From: Candidatus Aenigmatarchaeota archaeon
Lineage (GTDB): Archaea; Aenigmatarchaeota; Aenigmatarchaeia; Aenigmatarchaeales; Aenigmatarchaeaceae
NCBI GenBank assembly: GCA_017608545.1
Contig: JAFCFQ010000002.1
Coordinates: forward strand, 1-21,924
Reading direction: 5' to 3'
Length of the DNA stretch: 21,924 nt
Below, in pieces: positions 13,735-21,046 of this stretch. Below the pieces are notes generated by a model that did no database searches, was not told where the DNA came from, and worked only from the letters and a program-made list of their open reading frames with translations. How positions within the stretch are numbered: position 1 is the first letter of the stretch; the number at the start of each line of letters is the position of its first letter. A program made the translations under genes and the position numbers.

Positions 13735-15102
13735 ATGCAAATGGACTTAAATTTGGTTCTAAAGAGAATAAAACCGAGTGAAGAAGAAGAGAAAGAAATG
13801 AAAGATTTTATTGAGAAATTAATAGAAACTTCAAAAAAATTGTCTAAAGAAATAAAACCAATAATTTGTGGGTCCGTTGAAAAAAATACTTGGTTGGCAA
13901 AAAGGTATGAGTTGGATTTATTTTTGCTTTTCAATCCAAACATCTCTAAAAAACAATTAGAAGAAAAAGGCCTTAAAATAGCTAAAAATATAATAAAAAA
14001 ACTTAAAGGAAAATACCAAATAGCATTTGCTGAACATCCATATTTAAAAGGATGGGTAGGAAAATTCCAAATAGATATAGTTCCTTGTTATGATATTAAA
14101 AACCCTGAAAAAATAAAATCTGCAGTTGATAGAACACCACATCATGTAAGATTCGTTAAAAAAAATTTAAAAAATCCTGATGAAGTTAGATTATTAAAAC
14201 AGTTTTGTATAGCCAACAAATGTTATGGGGCTGATGTAAAAACTTTAGGGTTTTCCGGTTATCTCTGTGAATTATTGATTATAAAATATGGAAGTTTTAT
14301 GAATTGCATTAAAAATGCGTCCAAGTGGAGAGCAGGTCACATTATAACTTTCGGTAATTTGAGTAAAGAAGATGCTAAAAGAAAATTTAAAAGTCCTTTA
14401 ATTGTGATAGATCCTGTTGATAAAAATAGAAATGTTGGGGCCGCAGTTTCTGTTGAGAAATTTTATAAGTTCGTTAGAGCTTGTAAAGATTTTATCAAAA
14501 ATCCGAAAGAAGAATTCTTTTTTAAAAAACTTTTAAAACCTTACCCAACAACAAAAATTTTGAAAATAATTAAAAGGAGAGATACAAGATGGTATTTAAT
14601 AGTCTTTAAAAGACCAAAAATTATAGATGATGTTTTATATCCTCAAATGAAGAGATGCTGTAAAGCAATAAAAAAAATGCTGACGCAAAATGATTTTAAA
14701 ATTTTGAGGAGTGATTTTTATTGTAATAAAAAATGTGTTTTAGTTTTTGAAATGGAAATATGGAAAATTCCAAAAATTTCAAAAAAGATAGGACCTGATG
14801 TTTATAGCAAACATGCAGAAGAATTTTTAAAGCATTACAAAAAAGAAAAAGTTTTTATTGAAGATGAAAACTGGGTTGTTGAAGTCGAAAGTAAATTCAC
14901 AGAAGTCTTAGAATTCTTGAAAGATCTATTTAAAAAATCAAAAAATAGTTTACTGGAAAAAGGAATCCCAAATAAAATTGCTCCTGTTATTAAAAATTGT
15001 AAAATATTCCATGGAGAAAATGTAATCAAATTCATTGAAAAATCACCAGATTTCAGAGTATTTCTAAGAGAATACTTTGAAAAAGATTTGAATGTGGTTT
15101 AA
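13735..15102 (+). CDS. cca: CCA-adding tRNA nucleotidyltransferase, archaeal class I
   Basis: A 455-residue enzyme that adds or repairs the CCA 3' end of tRNA without a nucleic acid template. The catalytic head has GS at 46-47, E59 and D61 (YELDLFLLF) and D114 (QIDIVPCY). These match catalytic E59, D61 and D110 of the A. fulgidus enzyme; the first acid is Glu, as in that protein. The tRNA-contact region RTPHHVRFV (about 133-141) and LLKQFCIANKCYGAD (about 154-168) are also typical, followed by the long neck/body/tail region. Length matches the family. An in-frame ATG six bases later is an alternative start. The TAA overlaps the ATG of the next gene (TAATG). Leads an operon that also carries RNase Z, the enzyme acting just before it. 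Confidence 0.96.
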   Translation: MQMDLNLVLKRIKPSEEEEKEMKDFIEKLIETSKKLSKEIKPIICGSVEKNTWLAKRYELDLFLLFNPNISKKQLEEKGLKIAKNIIKKLKGKYQIAFAEHPYLKGWVGKFQIDIVPCYDIKNPEKIKSAVDRTPHHVRFVKKNLKNPDEVRLLKQFCIANKCYGADVKTLGFSGYLCELLIIKYGSFMNCIKNASKWRAGHIITFGNLSKEDAKRKFKSPLIVIDPVDKNRNVGAAVSVEKFYKFVRACKDFIKNPKEEFFFKKLLKPYPTTKILKIIKRRDTRWYLIVFKRPKIIDDVLYPQMKRCCKAIKKMLTQNDFKILRSDFYCNKKCVLVFEMEIWKIPKISKKIGPDVYSKHAEEFLKHYKKEKVFIEDENWVVEVESKFTEVLEFLKDLFKKSKNSLLEKGIPNKIAPVIKNCKIFHGENVIKFIEKSPDFRVFLREYFEKDLNVV

Positions 15103-15374
15103 TGTTAAAAAAATTTTTGATGCCGGATTGGAGAAAATTGATAATTTATTTAATTTTCGTGATAATTTTCATGACAGAAACTTTGTTAATAAGATCTTTA
15201 TATCAAAAAGATTACGTGGTTGTTTTTCTTTCAAACATTTATAATTATTTTTTTAGAGGAATAAAAGATTATGTTAATTTTTTTACTTTAGCATTTTTTT
15301 ATTATCTCATTGTTTTAATGATATTATATCTATTGAGCTGTTTGGTCGTTTTAATATACGAAAAGAAAGAGTGA
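15102..15374 (+). CDS. Small membrane protein with PDWRK motif, copy 1
   Basis: A 90-residue membrane protein. It begins with a short basic segment carrying PDWRK (residues 8-12), then a membrane helix (about 14-33), a tyrosine-rich loop, and a second hydrophobic region (about 61-84) ending in Lys/Glu. The other small gene in this operon (16278-16634) shares the N-terminal [K/L].PDWRK(I/L)(V/I)I motif and the C-terminal Y(L/F)L(S/A)C(F/L)..IY(E/D) pattern, so the two are homologous. Translational coupling to cca by TAATG and to rnz by TGA-N4-ATG shows it is a real gene. Family not named; function unknown. Confidence 0.65.
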   Translation: MLKKFLMPDWRKLIIYLIFVIIFMTETLLIRSLYQKDYVVVFLSNIYNYFFRGIKDYVNFFTLAFFYYLIVLMILYLLSCLVVLIYEKKE

Positions 15375-15378
15375 TTTC

Positions 15379-16281
15379 ATGCCAGAACCAATTAACATAA
15401 TATTTTTGGGTACAGGTGCTGCTATTCCAAGCTTGAGGAGAAGACATCCAGCAATTCTTATACAATATAAAGGAGATTACATTCTCTTCGATTGTGGTGA
15501 AGGTACGCAAATACAATTACAAAAAGTGAAAATTTCACCAATGAAAATATCTAAAATTTTCATAACTCATTGGCATGCAGACCATTTTGCAGGTTTGTTA
15601 CCTTTGATAGAAAGCTTACATTTATCTAGGAGAAAAAAACCTTTAGAGATCTATGGGCCTGAAGCATCAAGATTCATAGATGCATTAATAGAGTTAAGTT
15701 ATTGGGGGATTGGATTCGAAATAAAAGCTCATGATTGTAACGAAGATGAAAAGATCGAAAAAATATTTGAAAATGATTTTTATGAAATATACGCAATAAA
15801 AGTTAAGCATTCTGTTCCTGCATTTGGCTATGGGTTTAAAGAAAAGGATAGTTGGAATATCGATGTTAAAAAGGCTGAAAAGTTTGGATTAACTGGAATA
15901 CAAATGAGAAAAATAAAAGAAAAAGGGAAATTAAAAATTAAAAATAAAATTGTGAAATTGGAACAAGTAGCTAAAAAAAGGATAGGCAGAAAAATCGTTT
16001 ATTCTGGAGACACAATGCCTTGCAAAGAACTTTTTGAATTCTCTAAAAAAGCTGATTTGTTAATTCATGATGGAACATTTATTGAACCCTTAGGAGTTGA
16101 AAGACCTCATTCCTCTGCTAAAGAAATTGCAAAATTATCTAAAAAATATAAAATTAAAAAATTGGTTTTAACACATCTTAGTAGAAGGTATAAAACAACT
16201 GAAGAAGTTTTAAAGGTTGCTAAAAAATTTTTTAAAAATACTATTGTCGCAAAAGATTTGATGAAAATAACTTTGAAATGA
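15379..16281 (+). CDS. rnz: Ribonuclease Z (tRNA 3'-endonuclease)
   Basis: A 300-residue metallo-beta-lactamase enzyme that cuts the 3' trailer from tRNA precursors. It has the N-terminal FLGTGAAIPS (9-18), zinc motif H-x-H-x-D-H (H64, H66, D68, H69 in THWHADH), H144, D211 (YSGDT) and H266 (THLSRR), and the HST-like loop PHSSAKEIA (243-251). The flexible exosite arm that binds the tRNA elbow corresponds to about 150-200. All catalytic ligands are present and length fits the tRNase Z short form. In the same operon, cca completes the tRNA 3' end, a functional pairing. Its stop overlaps the next ATG as ATGA. Confidence 0.97.
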   Translation: MPEPINIIFLGTGAAIPSLRRRHPAILIQYKGDYILFDCGEGTQIQLQKVKISPMKISKIFITHWHADHFAGLLPLIESLHLSRRKKPLEIYGPEASRFIDALIELSYWGIGFEIKAHDCNEDEKIEKIFENDFYEIYAIKVKHSVPAFGYGFKEKDSWNIDVKKAEKFGLTGIQMRKIKEKGKLKIKNKIVKLEQVAKKRIGRKIVYSGDTMPCKELFEFSKKADLLIHDGTFIEPLGVERPHSSAKEIAKLSKKYKIKKLVLTHLSRRYKTTEEVLKVAKKFFKNTIVAKDLMKITLK

Positions 16282-16634
16282 TTGAAATGAACATCAAACA
16301 ACTGTTTAAACCTATAAAGCCTGACTGGAGAAAAATTGTAATATTTATCGTTTTATTTTTAGTTTTGCCTCAAAAAGTATCAGGCAATTTCATTTTTTTT
16401 GGTGGAGTTTTTATAATAAAATCTTTTTTTGAATCTTACCCACCGAACTTAGATTTAAATCTAACAATCATAATTCTAGTTTTATCTTATTTTTTAGCAT
16501 GTTTTTTGGTTTGGATTTACGACAACAAAATAAACAAATTCATCGTTTCAGAAGTTGAAGTAGAGGTTGAACCTGAGAAAAGTGAAAAAATTGAGCAAAA
16601 ACCAAAAGAAGCAGAAGAAAATAAAAAAGAATGA
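16278..16634 (+). CDS. Small membrane protein with PDWRK motif, copy 2
   Basis: A 118-residue homologue of the small membrane protein on the other side of rnz. PDWRK lies at residues 15-19 after a basic start. Hydrophobic helices follow at about 20-32, 37-50 and 61-81, and then an acidic, Lys/Glu-rich C-terminal tail (about 93-118) that copy 1 lacks. The ACFLVWIYDNK segment corresponds to SCLVVLIYEKK in copy 1. ATGA overlap couples it to rnz and TGA-N4-ATG couples it to nth, so it is clearly embedded in the operon. A membrane tether for the RNA/DNA enzymes beside it is a possible role, with no direct evidence. Confidence 0.65.
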   Translation: MIEMNIKQLFKPIKPDWRKIVIFIVLFLVLPQKVSGNFIFFGGVFIIKSFFESYPPNLDLNLTIIILVLSYFLACFLVWIYDNKINKFIVSEVEVEVEPEKSEKIEQKPKEAEENKKE

Positions 16635-16638
16635 TGTT

Positions 16639-17271
16639 ATGAATACTTTAAAAATAATAGAATTATTAAAAAAGAATTATCCTAACGCAAAATATTATTT
16701 GAATTTTTCTAATCCATTAGAACTTTTAGTTGCAGCAATTTTATCTGCTCAAGTTAGAGACGAGAAAGTGAATGCAATCACACCCAATCTGTTTAAAAAA
16801 TACAAAAGTACAAAAGATTATGCTAATGCTGATTTAAAAGAATTGATAAAAGATATTAAAGGGATAACATTTGCAGGAAACAAAGCTAAAAACATAGTAA
16901 ATGCTTGTAAAATTCTTATTGAAAAATATAATGGAAAAGTTCCTGATGAAATGGAAGATTTAGTTTCTTTACCAGGAATTGGAAGAAAAACTGCTAACAC
17001 GATTTTGATAAATGCTTTCAATAAAATAGAAGGAATACCGTGTGATACCCATGTTTTAAGATTATCTTTTAGGTTAGGTTGGACAAAGAGCAAAAAACCA
17101 GAGGATGTTGAAAAAGATTTAATGAAAATTATTCCTAAAAAAGATTGGAAAAAAATTGCTTACTTATTAAAAGCTCATGGAAGAGCTATATGTAAAGCTC
17201 CAATACCATACTGTAGCAAATGTTTTTTGAATAAATTATGTCCTAAAAAAGGTGTTACAAAAAAATTGTGA
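16639..17271 (+). CDS. nth: Endonuclease III (DNA glycosylase/AP lyase)
   Basis: A 210-residue HhH-GPD enzyme, near the usual length, that removes oxidised pyrimidines and cleaves the abasic site. It has SAQVRDEKVN (36-45), the helix-hairpin-helix LPGIGRKTAN with catalytic K117, the aspartate of CDTHV (D136), and a complete 4Fe-4S ligand set C185-x6-C192-x2-C195-x5-C201. The chosen ATG is four bases after the stop of the preceding gene; a longer frame extends upstream inside that gene but is only Lys/Gln-rich translation of its tail and was not used. Followed after TGA-N4-ATG by the phosphoesterase gene, forming the start of a base-excision-repair block. Confidence 0.96.
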   Translation: MNTLKIIELLKKNYPNAKYYLNFSNPLELLVAAILSAQVRDEKVNAITPNLFKKYKSTKDYANADLKELIKDIKGITFAGNKAKNIVNACKILIEKYNGKVPDEMEDLVSLPGIGRKTANTILINAFNKIEGIPCDTHVLRLSFRLGWTKSKKPEDVEKDLMKIIPKKDWKKIAYLLKAHGRAICKAPIPYCSKCFLNKLCPKKGVTKKL

Positions 17272-17275
17272 TTTA

Positions 17276-17761
17276 ATGAATTTAGAAAAATATAAAGAAA
17301 AAAGGGATTTTAAAAAAACTAATGAACCTAAAGCAGAATTAACCAAAAGCTTTTGTGAAAAAATAGTTGAAAAATATAAAGATATTAAGTTTAAAAGACC
17401 GATTTATTTGATACATGAACATTGGGCTTCTCACCACCATTATGATCTTCGCCTTGAATTTAATGGTGTTCTTAAAAGTTGGGCAGTACCTAAAAATCCA
17501 GAATTATCAAAAAGTAAAAAAATTTTAGCTATTCAAGTCGAAGATCATCCTATAGAATACGCTGCCTTTTCTGGAATAATACCTCCTGGAAATTATGGAG
17601 CAGGAAAAGTAGAACGTTGGGACATCGGAACTTTTGAATTAATAGACAAAAAAGAAAATAAAATAGTTTTAAAAATAAATGGTAAAAAACTGAAAGGAAT
17701 TTATGTTCTTGTTAAGTTCAAATCACCGAATAACTGGTTATTTTTCAAGAAAAAGGAATGA
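17276..17761 (+). CDS. Stand-alone LigD-type 3'-phosphoesterase
   Basis: A 161-residue protein equivalent to the N-terminal 3'-phosphoesterase (PE) domain of bacterial LigD, without polymerase or ligase. PE trims ribonucleotides and 3'-phosphates from DNA primer ends, giving clean 3'-OH ends. The active-site motif EHWASHHHYDLRLE gives H49, H55, D57 and R59, and EDHP gives H91; these correspond to H42, H48, D50, R52 and H84 of the Pseudomonas enzyme. GVLKSWAVPK and IPPGNYGAG are also family hallmarks. No Ku or LigD genes are nearby; the neighbours are nth, a phosphoesterase and nfo, so it probably cleans 3' ends in base excision repair. Start ATG is four bases after the nth stop. Confidence 0.93.
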   Translation: MNLEKYKEKRDFKKTNEPKAELTKSFCEKIVEKYKDIKFKRPIYLIHEHWASHHHYDLRLEFNGVLKSWAVPKNPELSKSKKILAIQVEDHPIEYAAFSGIIPPGNYGAGKVERWDIGTFELIDKKENKIVLKINGKKLKGIYVLVKFKSPNNWLFFKKKE

Positions 17762-17765
17762 TTAA

Positions 17766-18266
17766 ATGAAGATTGCTGTTTTATCAGATATCCATGATAA
17801 TGTTTGGAACTTAGATAAAGTTTTGGATAAGTTGAAAAAAGAAAAAGTTGAAGCAATTATATTTTGTGGAGATTTTTGTGCGCCTTTTACATTCAAAAGA
17901 TTAGCCAATAGAGAAATTCCAATATATGCTGTCTTTGGCAACGTTGACGGTGCTCAGAAAGAAATAACTCAACTAGCATTAAAAAATTATAAAAATGTTA
18001 TTTTAGAAAAAGATTTGTTGGAAATAGAATTAAATGGAAGAAAAATTGCCATTTGTCATAACAATAAGTTTGCAGAAGGTTTGGCCAAAACTGGAAAGTA
18101 TGATGCTGTTTTTCATGGTCATACTCACATATCAAAAATAGAAAAAATTGGAAAAACGCTTTTAGCAAACCCTGGCGAAATTCATGGTGTCATCACAGGG
18201 AAATGTACTTTCGGAATTTATGATACTGATAAAAATGAAATAGAAATTAAAGAAGTGGTTAGATGA
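17766..18266 (+). CDS. YfcE/MJ0936-type metallophosphoesterase
   Basis: A 166-residue calcineurin-like phosphodiesterase. Metal-binding motifs are all present: D8-x-H10 (SDIHDN), D36 (CGDF), N59 (FGNVD), H98, and GHTH (H117, H119, H121). Family members hydrolyse small phosphodiesters in vitro; physiological substrates are mostly unknown. Length matches MJ0936-like proteins. TGA-N4-ATG links it to the phosphoesterase gene and ATGA overlap links it to nfo. Its place in a repair block suggests, but does not show, a role on nucleotide or DNA-end products. No targeting signal, so cytoplasmic. Confidence 0.92.
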   Translation: MKIAVLSDIHDNVWNLDKVLDKLKKEKVEAIIFCGDFCAPFTFKRLANREIPIYAVFGNVDGAQKEITQLALKNYKNVILEKDLLEIELNGRKIAICHNNKFAEGLAKTGKYDAVFHGHTHISKIEKIGKTLLANPGEIHGVITGKCTFGIYDTDKNEIEIKEVVR

Positions 18267-19090
18267 AAATTCGATTAGGACCATCAGGCATACCTCTTTC
18301 TTGTAAAGGAAAAGGAACAATAGAAGGAATTAAAACTGTTGCAAAACTTGGGTTGACGGCAATGGAGATCAACTTCACTCATGGAATCTATATGTCATTA
18401 AAAACTGCTAGAGAATTAGGAAAAACTGCAAAAGAATTAGATGTTGAATTGTCCATTCATGTTCCATACTACATAAACTTAGCAAGCGAAAAAAAGAAAA
18501 TAATAGAAGCTAGCAAAAAAAGAATAATAAATTCTTTAAAATTAGGAAATATAATGAATGCGACTGTTGTCGCAGTTCATGCTGGATATTATGGAAGAGA
18601 CAAAGAAAAAGCAAAACAAATGATTTTTAAAGCTTGTAAAGAAATCAATGAAAAAATAGAAAAGAATAATTGGAATATCAAATTTGGATTAGAAACAATG
18701 GGAAAACAGAAGTCATTTGGAACTTTGAAAGAAATAATAGAAATTTGTAAAAGATTAAAAAATGTCATTCCTTACTTAGATTTGGCTCACATATACGCTA
18801 GAAATGGAGGTCAAATAAATTACAAAGAAATTTTTGATGAATTAAAAGTTTTGAAATTAAAAAAATACCATTGCCATTTTTCTGGAATAAAGTATTCTTT
18901 GGTTGGAATTAGAAGAGGAAATGAAAAGTATCATGTTCCTCTCAGAGAAGCGAGACCAGATTTTGAACCTTTTGCAAAAGAGATTCTTAAAAGGAAAATT
19001 GATACAACAATAATTTCTGAAAGTCCTATTCTTGAGAAAGATTCACTCAGAATGAAGAAAATATTTGAAAGGTTAGGATACAAATTTTAA
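18263..19090 (+). CDS. nfo: Endonuclease IV-family AP endonuclease
   Basis: A 275-residue TIM-barrel protein (E. coli Nfo has 285). It should cut DNA 5' to abasic sites. Zinc ligands in order: H66 (SIHVPYY), H106 (VVAVHAG), E144 (GLETMG), D173 and H176 (YLDLAHIYAR), H205 (YHCHFSG), H224 (KYHVPL) and E253 (ISESP). The position matching the D229 ligand of the E. coli enzyme (D-x-H) appears to be K222, so one third-metal ligand may be missing or supplied elsewhere. Overlaps the upstream phosphoesterase gene by ATGA and ends an operon with nth and the 3'-phosphoesterase. Its last four bases (TTAA) overlap the end of convergent purM. Confidence 0.9.
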   Translation: MKIRLGPSGIPLSCKGKGTIEGIKTVAKLGLTAMEINFTHGIYMSLKTARELGKTAKELDVELSIHVPYYINLASEKKKIIEASKKRIINSLKLGNIMNATVVAVHAGYYGRDKEKAKQMIFKACKEINEKIEKNNWNIKFGLETMGKQKSFGTLKEIIEICKRLKNVIPYLDLAHIYARNGGQINYKEIFDELKVLKLKKYHCHFSGIKYSLVGIRRGNEKYHVPLREARPDFEPFAKEILKRKIDTTIISESPILEKDSLRMKKIFERLGYKF

Positions 19091-20241
19091 ATGTAATTGA
19101 ATTTACCAAAAACAGAGTGTATAGTTAACTTGTTCTTTCCATCGCTTTTTCTTGTATTTCCTAACAGTCTAGCTTCAATTCCAAATGATTCAGCAATAGA
19201 AATTATATCATCAGCTGTTTCAAGGTCTTTTACAATGTATTCCATTCCTATTCCACAATTAAAATCTTGATACATGTTCCACCAAGATTCTCCAGACTCT
19301 TTTTGTATTAAATAAAATATAGGGTCTGGTTTGGGTTGATTTGATTTTACGTAATGAATATTTTTACCAATCCTTAAAATTTTTGTGGCTCCGCCACCAG
19401 TGTTATGAACTATCCCTGTCAAATCTTCTTTATGATATTCTAAAATTTTTTTAGTGATTGGTGAAAATAATCTAGTCGGAGAAGTTAAAGCTTCTCCCAA
19501 AGTCATACCAACTTCATCCAAATAATCATCAAGTTTGAATCTACCTTTATAAGAACTCCCTTTAGGCTCTCTTATCTCTGGATATTTTTGTTCATAAATT
19601 TTATGAATCAAAGAATGCCTAGCAAGAGTTAAACCATTGCACATTATTCCACTATTTTCTTTGTTTTCGTATTTAGCTTTACCACCACTTCTTAATCCGA
19701 CAATGTAATTTCCTGGCTCTATTTTAGATCCTGTAATAGCATTTTTTAACTTTACACGTGAAACAATTGTTCCAGAAATATCTAAAGTTCTCACTTGATC
19801 TGGAACATCAGCAGTTTCTCCGCCAGCGAAATTTATATTTATTCCAAATTTTTTAAGTAAGTTAAAAGTTTTTTCAAAACCTTCATTAAAAACACTTAAA
19901 AGCTCTTTTTTAGGAACATTAAATCCATTTACTGCAACATAATCAACAAAAGCTAATGGCTTAGAACCAACACAATCTGTATCATCAAGATTCATAGCAA
20001 CGACATCTTGAGAAGCTGACTTGAAAAAACTGTTATCTTTAAACTCTTTTGCCAAAAGATAATTTGTAATAGTTTTGCTTCCTGCACCATCTGTATGAAG
20101 TATCAAACCATATTCTGGAAAATCTGGATCAGGAGTAACTACACAAAATGCTCCTGGAAAAATATTTCTTATAGTTTTTTGAAAAACTTCTATTCCTTTT
20201 TTATGAACATCAACACCAGTTTTAGAATATTCAGAAGCCAT
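19087..20241 (-). CDS. purM: Phosphoribosylformylglycinamidine cyclo-ligase (PurM), long form
   Basis: AIR synthetase, fifth step of purine synthesis: ATP-dependent closure of the imidazole ring of FGAM. The 384-residue protein is longer than common ~340-350-residue PurM. Motifs include HTDGAGSK (about 49-56), ASQDVVAMNLDD (about 75-86), GGETADVPD (about 140-148) and NTGGGATKILRI near 280. The sequence style (SARH/LARH start, ETADV, MYQDFNCGIGMEYIV) looks like the long PurM of Bacteroidetes, recalled from memory, suggesting lateral transfer. The ATG at 20241 is preferred over an in-frame TTG nine bases upstream. No other purine gene lies in the window. Cytoplasmic. Confidence 0.92.
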   Translation of the reverse strand: MASEYSKTGVDVHKKGIEVFQKTIRNIFPGAFCVVTPDPDFPEYGLILHTDGAGSKTITNYLLAKEFKDNSFFKSASQDVVAMNLDDTDCVGSKPLAFVDYVAVNGFNVPKKELLSVFNEGFEKTFNLLKKFGININFAGGETADVPDQVRTLDISGTIVSRVKLKNAITGSKIEPGNYIVGLRSGGKAKYENKENSGIMCNGLTLARHSLIHKIYEQKYPEIREPKGSSYKGRFKLDDYLDEVGMTLGEALTSPTRLFSPITKKILEYHKEDLTGIVHNTGGGATKILRIGKNIHYVKSNQPKPDPIFYLIQKESGESWWNMYQDFNCGIGMEYIVKDLETADDIISIAESFGIEARLLGNTRKSDGKNKLTIHSVFGKFNYI

Positions 20242-20266
20242 GATAAACAATAATCTTTAAAAGAAT

Positions 20267-21022
20267 TTATTTTTTACCTATTATTTTTTGAGGAAATTTC
20301 ACTTCAAGATTTAAAGAATGTATTGCATTTTTGGCTTTTTGAGCATGCTCACAAAAAGTTTTACATCTTTCTGTAGGTATTTTATAACCCAAAAGTTCTT
20401 CGGGTGTAAAAGATTTTGGCAAACCATATGGTTCGGATAAAAGAAATGTATCATATGTTATTATAAATGCTGCCTCTTTATCTGCAACATATGCAAAAGC
20501 TAAATCTTCTATATCCTCTGCTTTTAAATTGTAATTATTAATAACATCCCAATATTTGTTTTTAACTGAATCTATTTTTGGATCATTTTTAACTCCTAAA
20601 TGTGGGGTTGAAAAAATTGTTTTTTTAATTAATTCTTTTACTTTGGGATCGTTTGTTTTGAAATTGGTTTGATTAAAAATTTTATCAATATGAATCAATG
20701 ATTTTTTGAGTATTTTACCTTCCATTCTTCCATTTTCAATATTTTCTATTATTTTTATGCCATTTTTCCAAAATTCATATTCCATACAATAACTTCTTTT
20801 GATTATGCGACCTAAAACATTGCTGTCTAATACAACTCTTGATGGCAATTCTTCACCAAGAAAAGAATAATGTTTTGGTATTTCTTGTCTTGAGATATAT
20901 AATATTGGTCCACAAGTAGTTTTTAAAGGAATAACAAACTTCTCTATAGTTTTTTCTAGACATTCTGCCTTAGATTTTGGTTTATATCCTAGAACATCCT
21001 TGCTTAATTCTTTCCATTTCAT
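20267..21022 (-). CDS. PIN-domain-like putative nuclease
   Basis: A 251-residue soluble protein. A PIN-type acidic site is suggested by LDSNVL (D66, N68), EDIEDLAFAYVADKE (E169, D170, D173) and FIITYDTFLL (D191), in the same order as VapC/Nob1-type nucleases, and SFTPEELL matches the usual end of the fold. About 60 residues precede the domain, an inserted helical stretch separates the first and second acidic motifs (about 95-165), and a C-terminal region with C220 and C224 follows. PIN proteins cut RNA, often tRNA or rRNA. No antitoxin gene is adjacent; neighbours are purM and rps8e, 25 and 24 bases away on the same strand. It resembles a housekeeping RNA nuclease more than a toxin, but that is inference. 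Confidence 0.6.
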   Translation of the reverse strand: MKWKELSKDVLGYKPKSKAECLEKTIEKFVIPLKTTCGPILYISRQEIPKHYSFLGEELPSRVVLDSNVLGRIIKRSYCMEYEFWKNGIKIIENIENGRMEGKILKKSLIHIDKIFNQTNFKTNDPKVKELIKKTIFSTPHLGVKNDPKIDSVKNKYWDVINNYNLKAEDIEDLAFAYVADKEAAFIITYDTFLLSEPYGLPKSFTPEELLGYKIPTERCKTFCEHAQKAKNAIHSLNLEVKFPQKIIGKK

Positions 21023-21046
21023 ATTTATTTTAAATCATGAAAGAAT

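Noticed and set aside
16567..16638. 24-codon N-terminal extension of nth
   Set aside because: It is an out-of-frame reading of the acidic/lysine tail of the upstream membrane protein; the ATG at 16639 gives the usual Nth length and a TGA-N4-ATG junction.
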